Shown: positions 7,956-16,971, counted from the stretch's first letter. The stretch is DNA of 64,000 nt from Dietzia sp032248695 (GCF_032248695.1 NZ_JAVHXC010000002.1:496001-560000), one strand, 5' to 3'. The notes: a model not told the origin generated them from the letters alone. Numbers and translations: made by a program.

Positions 7956-9029
7956 GTGACCCCCACGACCGCCGGTCCGGGCACCCGCCTCGCGACGTTC
8001 ACACTCACTGCCGCAACGCTCGCGGTGGCCACTATCGCCACGCCCCTCACCACGCCGCTCGTCTCACCGGTCGTGGGCACGGCCCACGCCGCACCGGTCG
8101 ACGCTGCGGACCACGGCACCGTGGGGATCGCCCTCGCGGACACCCCACCCGCGCACAGCGACGATCCCCGGTCGGGCCGGTACATCGTGGGGCACCTGGA
8201 CCCGGGCCGGACCCTCACGCGGCGAGTGCGGGTCACCAACGACACGGCTGCCACGCAGCAGCTCCAGCTCTACGCCGGCCCGGCCACGGTCGAGGGCGGT
8301 CGCTTCCTGCCCGGCGAGCCCGGGGCCGCCAACACGCTGACCCGGTGGATCACCGTGGACCCGCCCGTGGCCCGGGTGCCACCCGGGGGGTCGACGCTGG
8401 TCACGGTCACCATCACCGCGCCGGCGAACGCGCCTACCCGGGAGCACTACGGCGTGATCTGGGCGTCGCACACCTCGGCGGCATCGCGCGACGCCGGCGG
8501 GCAGCCGACGGGAGTAGACCTGGTCTCCCGGGTAGGGGTGCGCGTGTACCTCTCGACCGGCGAGGGCCGCCCCGCCGACCCGGACTTCGAGATCATCGAT
8601 CTCCGGCCGATCCGTGACGTGCTCGGGGCTGCGGCCCTGGTGGCGACCGTGGTGAACATCGGCGGCCGCGCACTGGACCTGGGCGGGACGCTGGAACTGA
8701 CCGAGGGCCCCGGCGGGCTGACCGCGCCGCCGCTGCCTGCGGAGCCGGTCACCCTGGCCCCCGGGGACTCCGCCGAGGTGCCGTTCCGCCTCCCGTCGGA
8801 TGCGGTCCTGCCGCCCGGGGAGTGGCGGGCCACCCTCGACCTGGCCAGCGGCTCGGTGCGCCGGGAGGTCGATCGGGCAGTGGGCCTCGAGCCGGACCAT
8901 GTCTCGCCGGTCTCGACCGCCGAGGGTCGCGACGCCCCTTCCGGACGGATCGCTGTCGCCGCGGCGGCCCTCGCTGTGCTGGCCGCGTCCCTCGGCGCGT
9001 GGTGGGCGGTGATACGCCGGCGCCCCTGA
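7956..9029 (+). CDS. DUF916/WxL-interacting-type membrane protein 2
   Basis: A 357-residue paralogue of the membrane protein at 6387-7412. It has the same order: signal peptide (to about residue 45), GRYIVGHLDPGRTLTRRV strand block, EHYGVIWASH, VSRVGVRVYLSTGEG, NIGGRALDLGGTLELTEGPGG, then a C-terminal membrane helix and RRRP tail. The GTG at 7956 begins two bases after the stop of the preceding gene. The two DUF916-like genes share whole segments such as a GEGRP/GEGNGPP turn and the WRATLDLASG strand, so they arose by duplication of a two-gene unit. Confidence 0.7.
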   Translation: MTPTTAGPGTRLATFTLTAATLAVATIATPLTTPLVSPVVGTAHAAPVDAADHGTVGIALADTPPAHSDDPRSGRYIVGHLDPGRTLTRRVRVTNDTAATQQLQLYAGPATVEGGRFLPGEPGAANTLTRWITVDPPVARVPPGGSTLVTVTITAPANAPTREHYGVIWASHTSAASRDAGGQPTGVDLVSRVGVRVYLSTGEGRPADPDFEIIDLRPIRDVLGAAALVATVVNIGGRALDLGGTLELTEGPGGLTAPPLPAEPVTLAPGDSAEVPFRLPSDAVLPPGEWRATLDLASGSVRREVDRAVGLEPDHVSPVSTAEGRDAPSGRIAVAAAALAVLAASLGAWWAVIRRRP

Positions 9030-9085
9030 GCCGTATCACGACCGCTTCCGTCACCTGGATCCGCATCACCACAAGGAGAACGACC

Positions 9086-9841
9086 ATGTCTCGCACCACC
9101 GCCCGCCGTACCGCCTCCACCCTGACCGCCGCACTGATGGCCGCCGCGCTGCTTCCCGCCACCGCCGCCACCGCGGTGGCCGAGCCCACCACCACCGCGG
9201 CCTGCGCCACCAGCCAGACCCGGACTTTCAGCTGGGCGGGCAGCGCCGGCTTCGAGTACCACCTGGCCAAGGAGGTGGTGGGCGACGGCACCGCGGCGCC
9301 GGGCGGGACCGTGACGTTCCGGACCACCGCGAGCGGGGCGGGGGCCCTGGTGACCCGCCTCGAGGACTTCCACCCGGAGGGCTTCGTCCTGGTGAGTGCT
9401 CGCGAGAGCGTGTGGAAGGTCGTCGGCGGGCAGACCTGGACCACCGTCACCGACGACGTGCGCACCAACGCGGCCACGTCGTCGGTGTACCGGGAGAGCG
9501 CTGGCTGGACCACGGCGGGCGGCGCGCACGCCACGCTGGAGACCACCTACCGTGTCCCGGCCGACGCCACCCCGGGGGACGTGCTGGACACCGGCGCGGG
9601 CATGACGCTCGTGCTGGCGGATGGCAAGAAGGTCGCCAACCCCATCGGCACGTGCGTGACCATCCGCGAGAAGAACGCGGCCGAGCAGGTCGCGGGCAGC
9701 CTCGACGGGCTGGGCCTGGGGTCGCTCAGCGCCGGCTCCGCGACCCTGGAGGGGATCGCGGGCAGCCCCGCGACGTTCTCCGCCGACCTCATCAACCAGA
9801 TCGACGTGGGCCAGATCCTCGCTGGGGCGGCGGGGAGCTGA
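9086..9841 (+). CDS. secreted protein of unknown function
   Basis: A 251-residue exported protein. Residues 1-32 form a Sec signal peptide ending TAVAEP. The mature protein is beta-rich with repeated Trp/Tyr-Thr strands (GFEYHLAKEVVGDGTAAPGG, TWTTVTDDV) and one cysteine pair candidate near the start (TTAACATSQ) and near IGTCVTIRE. The C-terminal 50 residues are Gly/Ala/Ser-rich with leucines. AAGGAG nine bases before the ATG at 9086 supports the start. It is the last gene of the WxL/DUF916 run and may be another component of that surface structure. I do not recognise the family. Confidence 0.75.
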   Translation: MSRTTARRTASTLTAALMAAALLPATAATAVAEPTTTAACATSQTRTFSWAGSAGFEYHLAKEVVGDGTAAPGGTVTFRTTASGAGALVTRLEDFHPEGFVLVSARESVWKVVGGQTWTTVTDDVRTNAATSSVYRESAGWTTAGGAHATLETTYRVPADATPGDVLDTGAGMTLVLADGKKVANPIGTCVTIREKNAAEQVAGSLDGLGLGSLSAGSATLEGIAGSPATFSADLINQIDVGQILAGAAGS

Positions 9842-9875
9842 CCGACGGCCCGTGCCAGGCGCGCCCGGGGAAGGG

Positions 9876-9935
9876 GACGACGACGAGCTCGTCCATTCCT
9901 CCCCGGGCCCGCCGTCCACGGAGACTCGGATCGGG
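9876..9935 (+). repeat. dispersed element, divergent copy
   Basis: Begins with GACGACGACGAGCTC like the other copies and keeps a GGGCCCGCCGTC middle. Its far end reads GGAGACTCGG where the others have GGAACCGG. It lies 35 bp after the stop of the secreted-protein gene. A diverged member of the family is the simplest reading. Confidence 0.4.
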
Positions 9936-10073
9936 CTCCGACCCGCGCGATGCCCCCGTGGGGCCCCGCATGCGCTGCCAGCGGACAAGCTCTGTCCGCA
10001 GCCACCCGTAGCGTCACACCACGAACGGAGGAAGCCGCACTACGGGAGCCACACCCGGGGAGAAGGGACCCTA

Positions 10074-10369
10074 TGAAGATCGCCGTCACGACCCCTCAGG
10101 GCAACGTAGGCCGCCACCTAACGCGGATGCTCATCCGCGCCGGAGTGAGGCCTCCTGCTCACCCGCCACCCGGACCGGATCCCCGCCGACGTCGCCGGGC
10201 ACGCCGAGCTCGCGCAGGCCGACTCGCGCGACCCCGACCAGGTCATCGCCGCCACCGCCGACGTCAACGTCCTCTACTGGGTCGACCCACCCGTCGCCAC
10301 GCCCGAATCGTCCGCCACCGGCCCGTCACCGGCCCCGGGACCTTGGGCACCGCGCCCTCCTTCGCTTGA
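10074..10369 (+). pseudogene. broken NmrA-like NAD(P)-binding protein gene
   Basis: The ATG at 10074 opens with a Rossmann start, KIAVTTPQGNVGRHLTRMLI, as in NmrA/SDR-type NAD(P)-binding proteins. At about 10150 the frame shifts: the continuation LLLTRHPDRIPADVAGHAE, then DPDQVIAATADVNVLYWVDPP, is read two bases off. After about 10310 no family sequence remains, whereas intact members run to about 280 residues. The gene therefore has at least one frameshift and a 3' truncation. Confidence 0.7.
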
Positions 10370-10656
10370 TCGCCTTTCTACCGTGTGGGTACGACATAAT
10401 CGACGGGCCAAGGGCGAGAGCGGCTGCCAACCCGCGCCACCGGGCCAGACTGGCTGCAACTGATACAGGCATTAGTGCCAACCGCCAAGACTGCGGCGAC
10501 ATGGCGGCCTTGCTGCGCCAACGACTTGGCTGACGGCTAACCGTTGATTAATGTTGACGGCACCTGCGGCGGCTACTGGGATGCACCGGCCCGCCACGTC
10601 GATGCCCACGCTCGCAACGCCCCTCGAGGCGGCAGGAAGACCGCACTCAAGGACAA
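10370..10656. other. intergenic stretch without recognisable gene
   Basis: Non-coding after the truncated NmrA-like gene. Frames here are short and lack family patterns. It should contain the promoter of the lipoprotein gene at 10660, but no strong promoter boxes stand out. Confidence 0.5.
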
Positions 10657-10659
10657 GTG

Positions 10660-11091
10660 ATGATCAGGTCATTGACCGCTGCCGCCGTGGGAGCGCTCGC
10701 GCTCGCCGGGTGCGCGAGCGAAGCCCCGGCACCGGCGCCCTCACCTTCTCCCGCGACCAGCTTCGGCGCCGCGGGTGCGGAGAAGGCATCGAGGGAGCGC
10801 TTGGCCGGAAGCGCCTCCACCTCCCGCGCCGCTGCCTCGTCGTACACCAAGTCGGACCTCGACATGATGGTCGAGGCGTACCAGGACGGAGGTGTGTCGT
10901 TCCCGCGCAGCCACGCGGCGGAGTACGCGGAAATCACCTGCAAAGCCACGCGCGACGGATTGAGTCCGATGCGCGTTGCGGACATGTGGAGCGGAGAAGT
11001 GACCGACTACTCGGTGTCGGACCACTACATCCTGGTCGGGGCGGCGATCGGCGCCTACTGCCCGGAGCAGCTGGGGCTGGACGGCTACTGA
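10660..11091 (+). CDS. lipoprotein with DUF732-like domain
   Basis: A 143-residue protein with a lipobox: MIRSLTAAAVGALALAGCAS places the modified cysteine at about residue 18. A Pro/Ser/Ala linker follows, then a small helical domain (about residues 60-143) with YQDGGVSFPRS, EITCKATRDGLS and AAIGAYCPEQ. The two cysteines and the final AxxxYCPE match DUF732, a domain frequent in mycobacterial secreted proteins. Function is unknown. GTG at 10657 directly before the ATG is an alternative start. Confidence 0.75.
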   Translation: MIRSLTAAAVGALALAGCASEAPAPAPSPSPATSFGAAGAEKASRERLAGSASTSRAAASSYTKSDLDMMVEAYQDGGVSFPRSHAAEYAEITCKATRDGLSPMRVADMWSGEVTDYSVSDHYILVGAAIGAYCPEQLGLDGY

Positions 11092-11131
11092 CGCGGTTGG
11101 GCTAGTTAGCTGGCTAAGACCGACGCAATCT

Positions 11132-12133
11132 CTATTCGAGCGGCGCGAAGGTCTCAGCAGCCAGTGACGACGCCGAGGTGTGAATTAACGCCAGATCGGC
11201 GCCTAGCAACTCCGCTGCGCCGCCAGCATGACCCTGCAAATCCTGTAAATGGTCAGTCGCGAATTCACTGTTAGCGACCGACTCTAGGAGATCCGCCAGA
11301 AGATGATCCGTCTCGCCGTCGACGAGACGCTCCATCTGGGCCACCTTGGTGGAAATCTCCTCCACTAACCGCGCCAGCACCACTAGCTGTTCAGCGCGCG
11401 AAACCAGCGACCTGACCCCGTATTCGTATACCTCGTACCGCTTCTCCCATAGCTGCTGCGCGGTAACGCCGAGGGCGTCTGGCCGTCCACCTATCTTCTC
11501 TCGCAATTCGTTCAGCAGTTGCGAAAACTCAACGACCTGCCGCACTTCAGAGCCGAGGTTCAATTGCACCCGCGTCGACTCCAACACGGGTGAGTTCCAT
11601 GCTCGGCTATGCGCAATTCGGTGAATCGCGAAAAGTGCATGCCCGAGGTGCCGATCCACCGGCTGCCCGGCGTCGAGGGGCCGAGTGACGTAGCGCTGGT
11701 TGAAAAACCCGCTTAACCGCGCGGTGGAGAACATTCGGCGAGCGGAATGGGGCACCGTTAGACGTTGCGCTCGCACCTCGAAGCGGCTTCCCGGCTCGCC
11801 GCGAGCTCCCTGTTGTAGGGCTACCTCCATCGGCGGCGGGTCGTGGGGCGACACAACCTGACCAGTGTCGGTGACTGCGATAGGCAAGCCACTGTCGATG
11901 CGCTTGAGAAGAGGGCCGACGGCGCCTACGTAAAGAGCGAGGACGCTGTCGTCTCCAGGCTCAATGACAGTCACGTCCATCGGCGGAGGAATTTGCCGCG
12001 CAATGTACTCGCGAGCCTTCTGCCGGGCGTCCCCCTCCGCCCTGCGGATCCAGTCGGCAGTGAGGGACTCCTCGGAACGGGCCACCGCCTCGCGCCGAGC
12101 GTTCGCGCGCCCGTCTGAGTTGCTCTCTCCCAC
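11132..12133 (-). CDS. helical protein of unknown function, SRAW family A
   Basis: About 333 residues, not recognised. The first half is mixed; the second half, from about residue 190, is almost entirely helical and probably coiled coil. It contains IAHSRAWNS, LNLGSEVRQVVEF and a long Leu/Glu-rich region with RSLVSRAEQL. The protein at 15991-16971 has an equivalent block (IMKSRAWDS, LDLGLVLDRL, RRSLLRELASL) in the same order, so the two are related. GTG at 12133 is preferred because GGGGGA lies six bases upstream; the frame is open farther upstream to 12247 but that part is compositionally poor. No membrane segment is obvious here, in contrast to its relative. Confidence 0.65.
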   Translation of the reverse strand: MGESNSDGRANARREAVARSEESLTADWIRRAEGDARQKAREYIARQIPPPMDVTVIEPGDDSVLALYVGAVGPLLKRIDSGLPIAVTDTGQVVSPHDPPPMEVALQQGARGEPGSRFEVRAQRLTVPHSARRMFSTARLSGFFNQRYVTRPLDAGQPVDRHLGHALFAIHRIAHSRAWNSPVLESTRVQLNLGSEVRQVVEFSQLLNELREKIGGRPDALGVTAQQLWEKRYEVYEYGVRSLVSRAEQLVVLARLVEEISTKVAQMERLVDGETDHLLADLLESVANSEFATDHLQDLQGHAGGAAELLGADLALIHTSASSLAAETFAPLE

Positions 12134-12295
12134 GCTCGTCCCCCTGTACGTGTGGCCTCTGCTCGCAGAACCTTCTTTCGATGAGTTTATCGAGTTCACA
12201 GCGATCTCAGACCGATGGCGGGTATTCCACCCGCCCCGCAGCCTCACACGGTCGCGGAACCGGCTGAGACAGCGCCGGAAAGCGTGGACCAGACG

Positions 12296-12712
12296 CTAGA
12301 CAAACTGGCCGGTGGGCCAGACCTCACCCCTCGCAGAGACAGAACGGGGCCCGACCGGGTCGAGGTAGACCACAAATCGTCCGTCGAGGCTGGGCTTGTG
12401 ACCGTGTCGCCGCGCTCCGGCGGCGAGGACTGCCGGCTCTGCCTCGCCGATCGACTCAACGTAGAAGTCGAGGTGCACCTGGGTGGGGATCGGGCCGTCC
12501 GGCCAGGTCGGCGCGCGGAAGTCGGGGACGCTCTGGCAGGCCAGCGCGAACGCACCTGGCTCGCCGTCTGGCGGCAGGACGTCGACCCAGACCAAATACT
12601 CGGCTTCGTCTCGTATTCGCCAGCCGAGCATGGACGCGTAGAACTCGGCGAGCTGGCGCGCGTCAGGGCAGTCGAGTGCGACGACCACACGCCGCGTCGT
12701 GATCCCGGCCAT
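12296..12712 (-). CDS. VOC/glyoxalase-like family protein
   Basis: A 138-residue protein of the vicinal-oxygen-chelate fold. The first beta-alpha-beta module shows VVVALDCPDARQLAEFYASMLG, a classic glyoxalase-type opening (quoted core: DARQLAEFYASMLGW). The second module carries QVHLDFYVESI and ends with VVYLDPVGP, where a metal-ligand Glu is commonly found but here reads Asp. Many actinobacterial members are of unknown substrate or bind drugs or small molecules. It stands alone between the SRAW gene and a divergent membrane-protein gene. Confidence 0.8.
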   Translation of the reverse strand: MAGITTRRVVVALDCPDARQLAEFYASMLGWRIRDEAEYLVWVDVLPPDGEPGAFALACQSVPDFRAPTWPDGPIPTQVHLDFYVESIGEAEPAVLAAGARRHGHKPSLDGRFVVYLDPVGPRSVSARGEVWPTGQFV

Positions 12713-12868
12713 TCCGCAATGCTACGACCCCCGCGGTCAGGGGCCCGGACAATCTTGAGCTCTCCGCCCCCTAGCGCAAACCGCTCCTCTCAGGCACAAT
12801 AAGAAGCCCCTTACCCCGGGCGTCCCGCCCCTCACCTATGCGGCCGCCCCTTCCGAGAGGGGGCTCCC

Positions 12869-13648
12869 GTGAGTCTTCCCATGCCTATCTCACCCGACGA
12901 CCCCAGATGCCGCCGCGCCCCGGTCCGCCGCGATCCAGCCCCTCGCCGCAGCCGCAGCTCGCCGTTACCCGCCCGGACACGCGCTCCTGGGCGCCCGGCC
13001 CGGCCCTGGCAGATGTGGCTGATCCTGGCCCTGTCGGCGGTACTAGTCGCACTGATCGTCCTCCGCGGCGTCGTGCAGGCCACGGCGATCACTCGTTTCC
13101 TGGCCGAAGGGTGGCCGACGGTCGGCGAGGCGGCCGGTCTGGCGACGCCGTCGGCGGGCTGGATCATCGACACCTCGTTCGTCATCGCGACGGCGTGGGT
13201 GGCGATCGCGGCGTGCACCTTCAGCGGTTCGCGCGCGGGCCGGGCGGTCTTCACCGCTCTGCTCGCGGGCGTCAGCGTCATCGGGTTGGGGGGTGCGCTC
13301 GCTCCGCAGGCGGCGGCACTGGGCCGCGGGGAGCTCGTCCTGGCGGCGGCGCATCCCACGTTCGCCTCCCTCACCTCGGCAGCGGTGGTGCTGGTCGGCC
13401 TGGCGGTCCTCGTGCTGCTCTACCTGCCGGAGGTCAACGAGTACTTCCGCATCCCTTCCACCCAGCTCGCCGCCTACCTGCAGGCCCGCACCCCGACCCA
13501 CGACGACGCTCCCCTCGCCATGAACGCCCCCGCCCCGCCCAGGGCACAGACCCAGTCCGGGCGACCTGCGACCAAGGTGACCATTCCGCGGCGCCAGCGC
13601 GCGGCCACTCCCCCGCTCCGCGCCGAACCGGTCGCCTTCACCATCTGA
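12869..13648 (+). CDS. four-helix membrane protein of unknown function
   Basis: A 259-residue protein. An Arg/Pro-rich cytoplasmic N-terminus (1-45) precedes four hydrophobic helices at about residues 48-70, 95-115, 128-148 and 165-190. A Pro/Ala/Arg-rich C-terminal tail of 65 residues follows. GTG at 12869 is preceded by GAGAGGGGG. It resembles uncharacterised actinobacterial inner-membrane proteins; I do not recognise a family. A copy of the 60-bp element begins 21 bp after its stop. Confidence 0.7.
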   Translation: MSLPMPISPDDPRCRRAPVRRDPAPRRSRSSPLPARTRAPGRPARPWQMWLILALSAVLVALIVLRGVVQATAITRFLAEGWPTVGEAAGLATPSAGWIIDTSFVIATAWVAIAACTFSGSRAGRAVFTALLAGVSVIGLGGALAPQAAALGRGELVLAAAHPTFASLTSAAVVLVGLAVLVLLYLPEVNEYFRIPSTQLAAYLQARTPTHDDAPLAMNAPAPPRAQTQSGRPATKVTIPRRQRAATPPLRAEPVAFTI

Positions 13649-13668
13649 CGAAAGCGCCGAGAAAGGTT

Positions 13669-13728
13669 GACGACGACGAGCTCCGCCGCCGCGGTCCGGC
13701 ACGCCGGCCGCGGGCTGTGCGGAACCGG
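13669..13728 (+). repeat. dispersed 60-bp element, copy 2
   Basis: Starts GACGACGACGAG and ends GGAACCGG, exactly 60 bp, immediately downstream of a membrane-protein gene. The middle contains CCGGC and GCCGGCC motifs that could pair. Confidence 0.75.
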
Positions 13729-13731
13729 CGG

Positions 13732-14024
13732 AGGAGGCGCCCGAGGTCGGCTGTCCGCCAAGTGATGACAACAACCTCGCCCTCTCTCCGGCCCAGACAG
13801 CTGAGTGAATGGCCGACTTGAGTGCGAATAATCACGATCAGCAATGCGTCCACTTCGGCGCTCAGCAGCGCGATCGTCAATTACCCTTCGTTAATCACAA
13901 AGTCGCACGTGAACACTGTCTACGCCTTCGGCGACCGGGCTATCCCAGCTCGAATCTCGAAGGCCGATCGTCGCGTGGTCAACAACGAGTCCCCGCGTCT
14001 AGCGGGTTGGAAAGCAAGGGTTAG
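13732..14024. other. intergenic stretch before the DUF726 gene
   Basis: No gene is supported. A frame opening with GTG at 13822 runs into the DUF726 gene but shows no family pattern. The region should hold the promoter for the hydrolase; AAGG lies eight bases before the ATG at 14025. Confidence 0.4.
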
Positions 14025-15842
14025 ATGCCAGGCGAAGCGGTGTGGTTCAGAAAGTCCGACGACGGGTCGACCGTGGCCGAAGCCCGTTCTGCGAAGGGCC
14101 TGAAGCTGACCCTGACGGGAATGCCAGGCGATCTCGAACCACAGGCGGTAGGCGACGACCGGCTCAAGCGAAATGCGACGTTGTGCCACAACTTATGGGC
14201 TTACGGCGGATTCGAGCGCCAACTCGCGGACCTTCCTGACTTGGTCGACGATCCTGACGCCTCGAATATTCAGGACGCGGCCGACGCGGCGGCCGATCTA
14301 GCCAGCGGTGTCGGTCTCCCCGCTGTCATCCCCGATTCCGATGTTCCACTGGACCAAGACGATGACGAGCTTCCACCCGACCCCGAACTGGTCGACGTCC
14401 CCGAGCTAGTAGGGCGTAAGGCGCGGGCGGCGCTGCAGAAGAAGGCAGATGGCCACGCGCGCGTTGTGAAGAAGATGGTCGTGCTCATCGACGAGCTCGG
14501 TGAGGAAACGCACGAGGGCTGGTGCTCGAACTGCTTCAACAAGAGCGTGCACCGCAAGGTCGCGAGCGCCAGGCTTCGCAGCAATACGTACCTGTGCGAG
14601 GACTGCGGCGCGCCGACGGATAAGTGCGCCGCTCCACGCTGCACGAACATGGCCAACCGGAGCCTGGGCACACTGCACCTACCGGGCTTCTGCGCGGAGC
14701 ACTCTCATGATCTACCCAGCTTCGAAAGAGCTAACGACCAGATCGAGAGACTCGACGACATCAAGACCTTCCTCAAGTACGACAAGCCGAATCTCGCCCG
14801 CGGCACCCAGCTCGGTCTGACCGCGGTCTTCACCGCGGGCGCTGCGTTCCCCCTGGCGCTCGCGGCGGCGCCTGCTGTTGGTGGGGTCGTCGGGGTGCTG
14901 GCCTCGAAGTTCGGCGCTGGCGCCACGCTCGCCGGAGCCGCGGCTGTCAACCACGGGCTGGCGATTCTGGGCTTCGGGACCATCGCCGCCGGGGGACTGG
15001 GCATGGCCGGGGGAACGATGGTCGTCTCCGCGGTCGGTGCCGCATTGGGAGGCGGCTTGGGCGCATCGGTGACCAATTCATACGTTCGGGGCGACAAGTC
15101 GTTCAAGATTGAGTTTCTGCGCGAGGGCAACGGCGTCCCGGTGATCATCGCCCGCGGGTTCACCACGGAGAAGAGCATCGATTGGTGGCAGGCCGTGGAC
15201 TTCGTCGAGAAGACCTATCCGGGCCACCCCATCTACCTGCTGAATTGGGGTTCCAAGGAACTCGCGGATGTCGCCATCCTGATGGGAAAGGTCGGCGCCG
15301 GCCAGGTGGGAAAAACCGCCGTCGGTGGATTCGCCAAGCGCGCTGGCAAGAAGGCTGCGGCGAAACTCAATCCGATTCTTCCGGTCGCGATCGCGGCAGA
15401 TGTCGCCAAGAACCCGTGGCACGTTGCACGGGTTCGCGCCGACAAGACGGGCGTCATCCTCGCTGACATTCTCGCCCGCTACGACAATGAGGTCATCCTG
15501 GTGGGCCACAGCCTCGGCGGACGCGTCATGGCAACGGCGGCCCAGGCGGCGTCGACCAATCTTCGCAAATCCCGGATTCGCGACATCCGGCTCGCGGGCG
15601 CGGCGATCGGCGCCACGTTCGACTGGGACGCGGTCGGGCGTGCCGCCTCGGGTGTCGTGGTGAACTACTTCAGCAAGAACGACTCGGTGCTCAAGACGTT
15701 GTACAGAGCGGCAGAGTTCGGAAGCATAGCGGCCGGACTTGCGGGTACCGGGTCGGCAGCCAGCAACGTTCACGACGTCGATGTTTCGGACAAAGTGCCT
15801 AATCACAGCGCCTACTGGCTCAATATCGCGGGGGCCTTCTGA
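14025..15842 (+). CDS. DUF726-type alpha/beta hydrolase with zinc-ribbon-like N-terminus
   Basis: A 605-residue protein. Residues 160-225 contain seven cysteines (167, 170, 191, 194, 201, 206, 223) in CxxC-like spacing, plus His225, suggesting a zinc-binding module. Residues 262-350 hold Gly/Ala-rich hydrophobic segments that probably enter a membrane. The C-terminal domain matches DUF726 (TMCO4-like) hydrolases: GHSLGG places the nucleophile at Ser496, with Asp553 (FSKNDS) and His594 (VPNHSAYW) completing a likely triad. The substrate is unknown; a lipid ester is a reasonable guess. The flanking genes at 11132 and 15991 encode related helical proteins, hinting at a common system. A hairpin terminator follows. 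Confidence 0.75.
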   Translation: MPGEAVWFRKSDDGSTVAEARSAKGLKLTLTGMPGDLEPQAVGDDRLKRNATLCHNLWAYGGFERQLADLPDLVDDPDASNIQDAADAAADLASGVGLPAVIPDSDVPLDQDDDELPPDPELVDVPELVGRKARAALQKKADGHARVVKKMVVLIDELGEETHEGWCSNCFNKSVHRKVASARLRSNTYLCEDCGAPTDKCAAPRCTNMANRSLGTLHLPGFCAEHSHDLPSFERANDQIERLDDIKTFLKYDKPNLARGTQLGLTAVFTAGAAFPLALAAAPAVGGVVGVLASKFGAGATLAGAAAVNHGLAILGFGTIAAGGLGMAGGTMVVSAVGAALGGGLGASVTNSYVRGDKSFKIEFLREGNGVPVIIARGFTTEKSIDWWQAVDFVEKTYPGHPIYLLNWGSKELADVAILMGKVGAGQVGKTAVGGFAKRAGKKAAAKLNPILPVAIAADVAKNPWHVARVRADKTGVILADILARYDNEVILVGHSLGGRVMATAAQAASTNLRKSRIRDIRLAGAAIGATFDWDAVGRAASGVVVNYFSKNDSVLKTLYRAAEFGSIAAGLAGTGSAASNVHDVDVSDKVPNHSAYWLNIAGAF

Positions 15843-15871
15843 GTGCAGTCCCCGGGCTCAGATCGCAGAGA

Positions 15872-15919
15872 CACCCCGGTGCGCCGCGCGTGTAAGGCTG
15901 CCGCGGGGCGCACCGGGTG
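15872..15919. terminator. hairpin between convergent genes
   Basis: CACCCCGGTGCGCC at 15872-15885 pairs with GGCGCACCGGGTG at 15907-15919, a 13-bp stem with one bulge and a 21-nt loop. It lies 30 bp after the DUF726 gene and 70 bp beyond the end of the convergent gene, so it can serve both. No clear U-tract follows. Confidence 0.65.
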
Positions 15920-15990
15920 AAGCACGGAGGGCGCGGTTAACCCGACAGCCTGTCCATGTCGCCCTACGGAAGCGTCTGAGTCGAGTTCGC

Positions 15991-16971
15991 TTAGCTTCCG
16001 TGCGACTGCCAGAGATCCCCCGCCGGGGCTTGGATCGATGCCACCTCAGCCAGGAAGCTGATCTGAGCTGCCAGATTCGCCTCAACCGTTCGGCGCTCTC
16101 GGATCGTATCTTCCACTCCTGCCCCACCATCGTTGAGAAGCGAGTCCGCCTCCAATTCGTGTAGACGAGCGGAACGCTGGTAGAGCCTGTTGGCCTGATC
16201 CCGCTGGTCCATCAGCCTGGAAACGCGTTCGATCTGCTCTCTGTATTCGATCAGCGAAGCGAGCTCCCGGAGAAGCGATCGCCTGGCAGCCATGACACGC
16301 TTACGCTCCAATTCCCACTGAGCGAATAGCGCCTCGTTGGCAAGGTCAGGCCGGGGGTCCGCCGCTGAGACGAACTCGTTGAGCTGCAGCGATCGGCGGG
16401 TGAGACGGTCCAGAACCAGGCCGAGGTCGAGGACGGCATCCTTGTCCTGGATCTCTTGGGAATCCCACGCACGCGACTTCATGATGTGGGCGACCTGGTT
16501 GCGGGCGTGAGCGACAACCCGCAACTCGAACTGGTCGACTTTCACCGCATCGAGACCCCGGATCAACACGGGAGGCGGCGGCGTTGGTCGTGACAGCTTC
16601 CAGATGACGAACGCAAGGCCGACGAGGATCGGTAGGACTACTAACAGCTCCCCCGCCAGGCGAGAAAATAGAAACGCCCCAATGGTGAGCACCCCATAGA
16701 CCGCTGCCCCAATCAGAAGCTTGCGGCGGTTCTCCCGCCAGAAACTACCCGGGCCATGGAGTTCCGCTGGGCGCGGAAGCGTCACACCCAGGTATTCCCG
16801 CACCGTCAGCTCCCGAGACTCCCGGGAAAACCGGTCGTACTGGTCGTCGTATGGAGGTAGGTCAACAATCGTTGACACCGATATGTCTCGACGGTTCAAC
16901 CCATCCGCCTTACGGATCAGGTTGTTCTCCTCCGATTCGCGGTGACTTTCGGTCCTCTCGTCGTTTTCCAC
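15991..16971 (-). CDS. membrane-anchored helical protein, SRAW family B
   Basis: A 326-residue protein, not recognised. The N-terminal 85 residues are polar. Two adjacent hydrophobic helices (about 88-105 and 110-127) around RLAG form a hairpin anchor. The C-terminal 190 residues are helical and rich in Arg/Glu/Leu, probably coiled coil. IMKSRAWDS and LDLGLVLDRL repeat the block seen in the protein at 11132-12133, marking the two as relatives. GTG at 16971 is used. It is convergent with the DUF726 hydrolase. It could be a membrane scaffold or sensor; nothing in the sequence assigns an activity. Confidence 0.65.
   Translation of the reverse strand: MENDERTESHRESEENNLIRKADGLNRRDISVSTIVDLPPYDDQYDRFSRESRELTVREYLGVTLPRPAELHGPGSFWRENRRKLLIGAAVYGVLTIGAFLFSRLAGELLVVLPILVGLAFVIWKLSRPTPPPPVLIRGLDAVKVDQFELRVVAHARNQVAHIMKSRAWDSQEIQDKDAVLDLGLVLDRLTRRSLQLNEFVSAADPRPDLANEALFAQWELERKRVMAARRSLLRELASLIEYREQIERVSRLMDQRDQANRLYQRSARLHELEADSLLNDGGAGVEDTIRERRTVEANLAAQISFLAEVASIQAPAGDLWQSHGS

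Noticed and set aside
13822..14103. A 93-residue frame overlapping the start of the DUF726 gene
   Set aside because: It runs through the coding start of a well-supported gene in another frame and has no recognisable motif.
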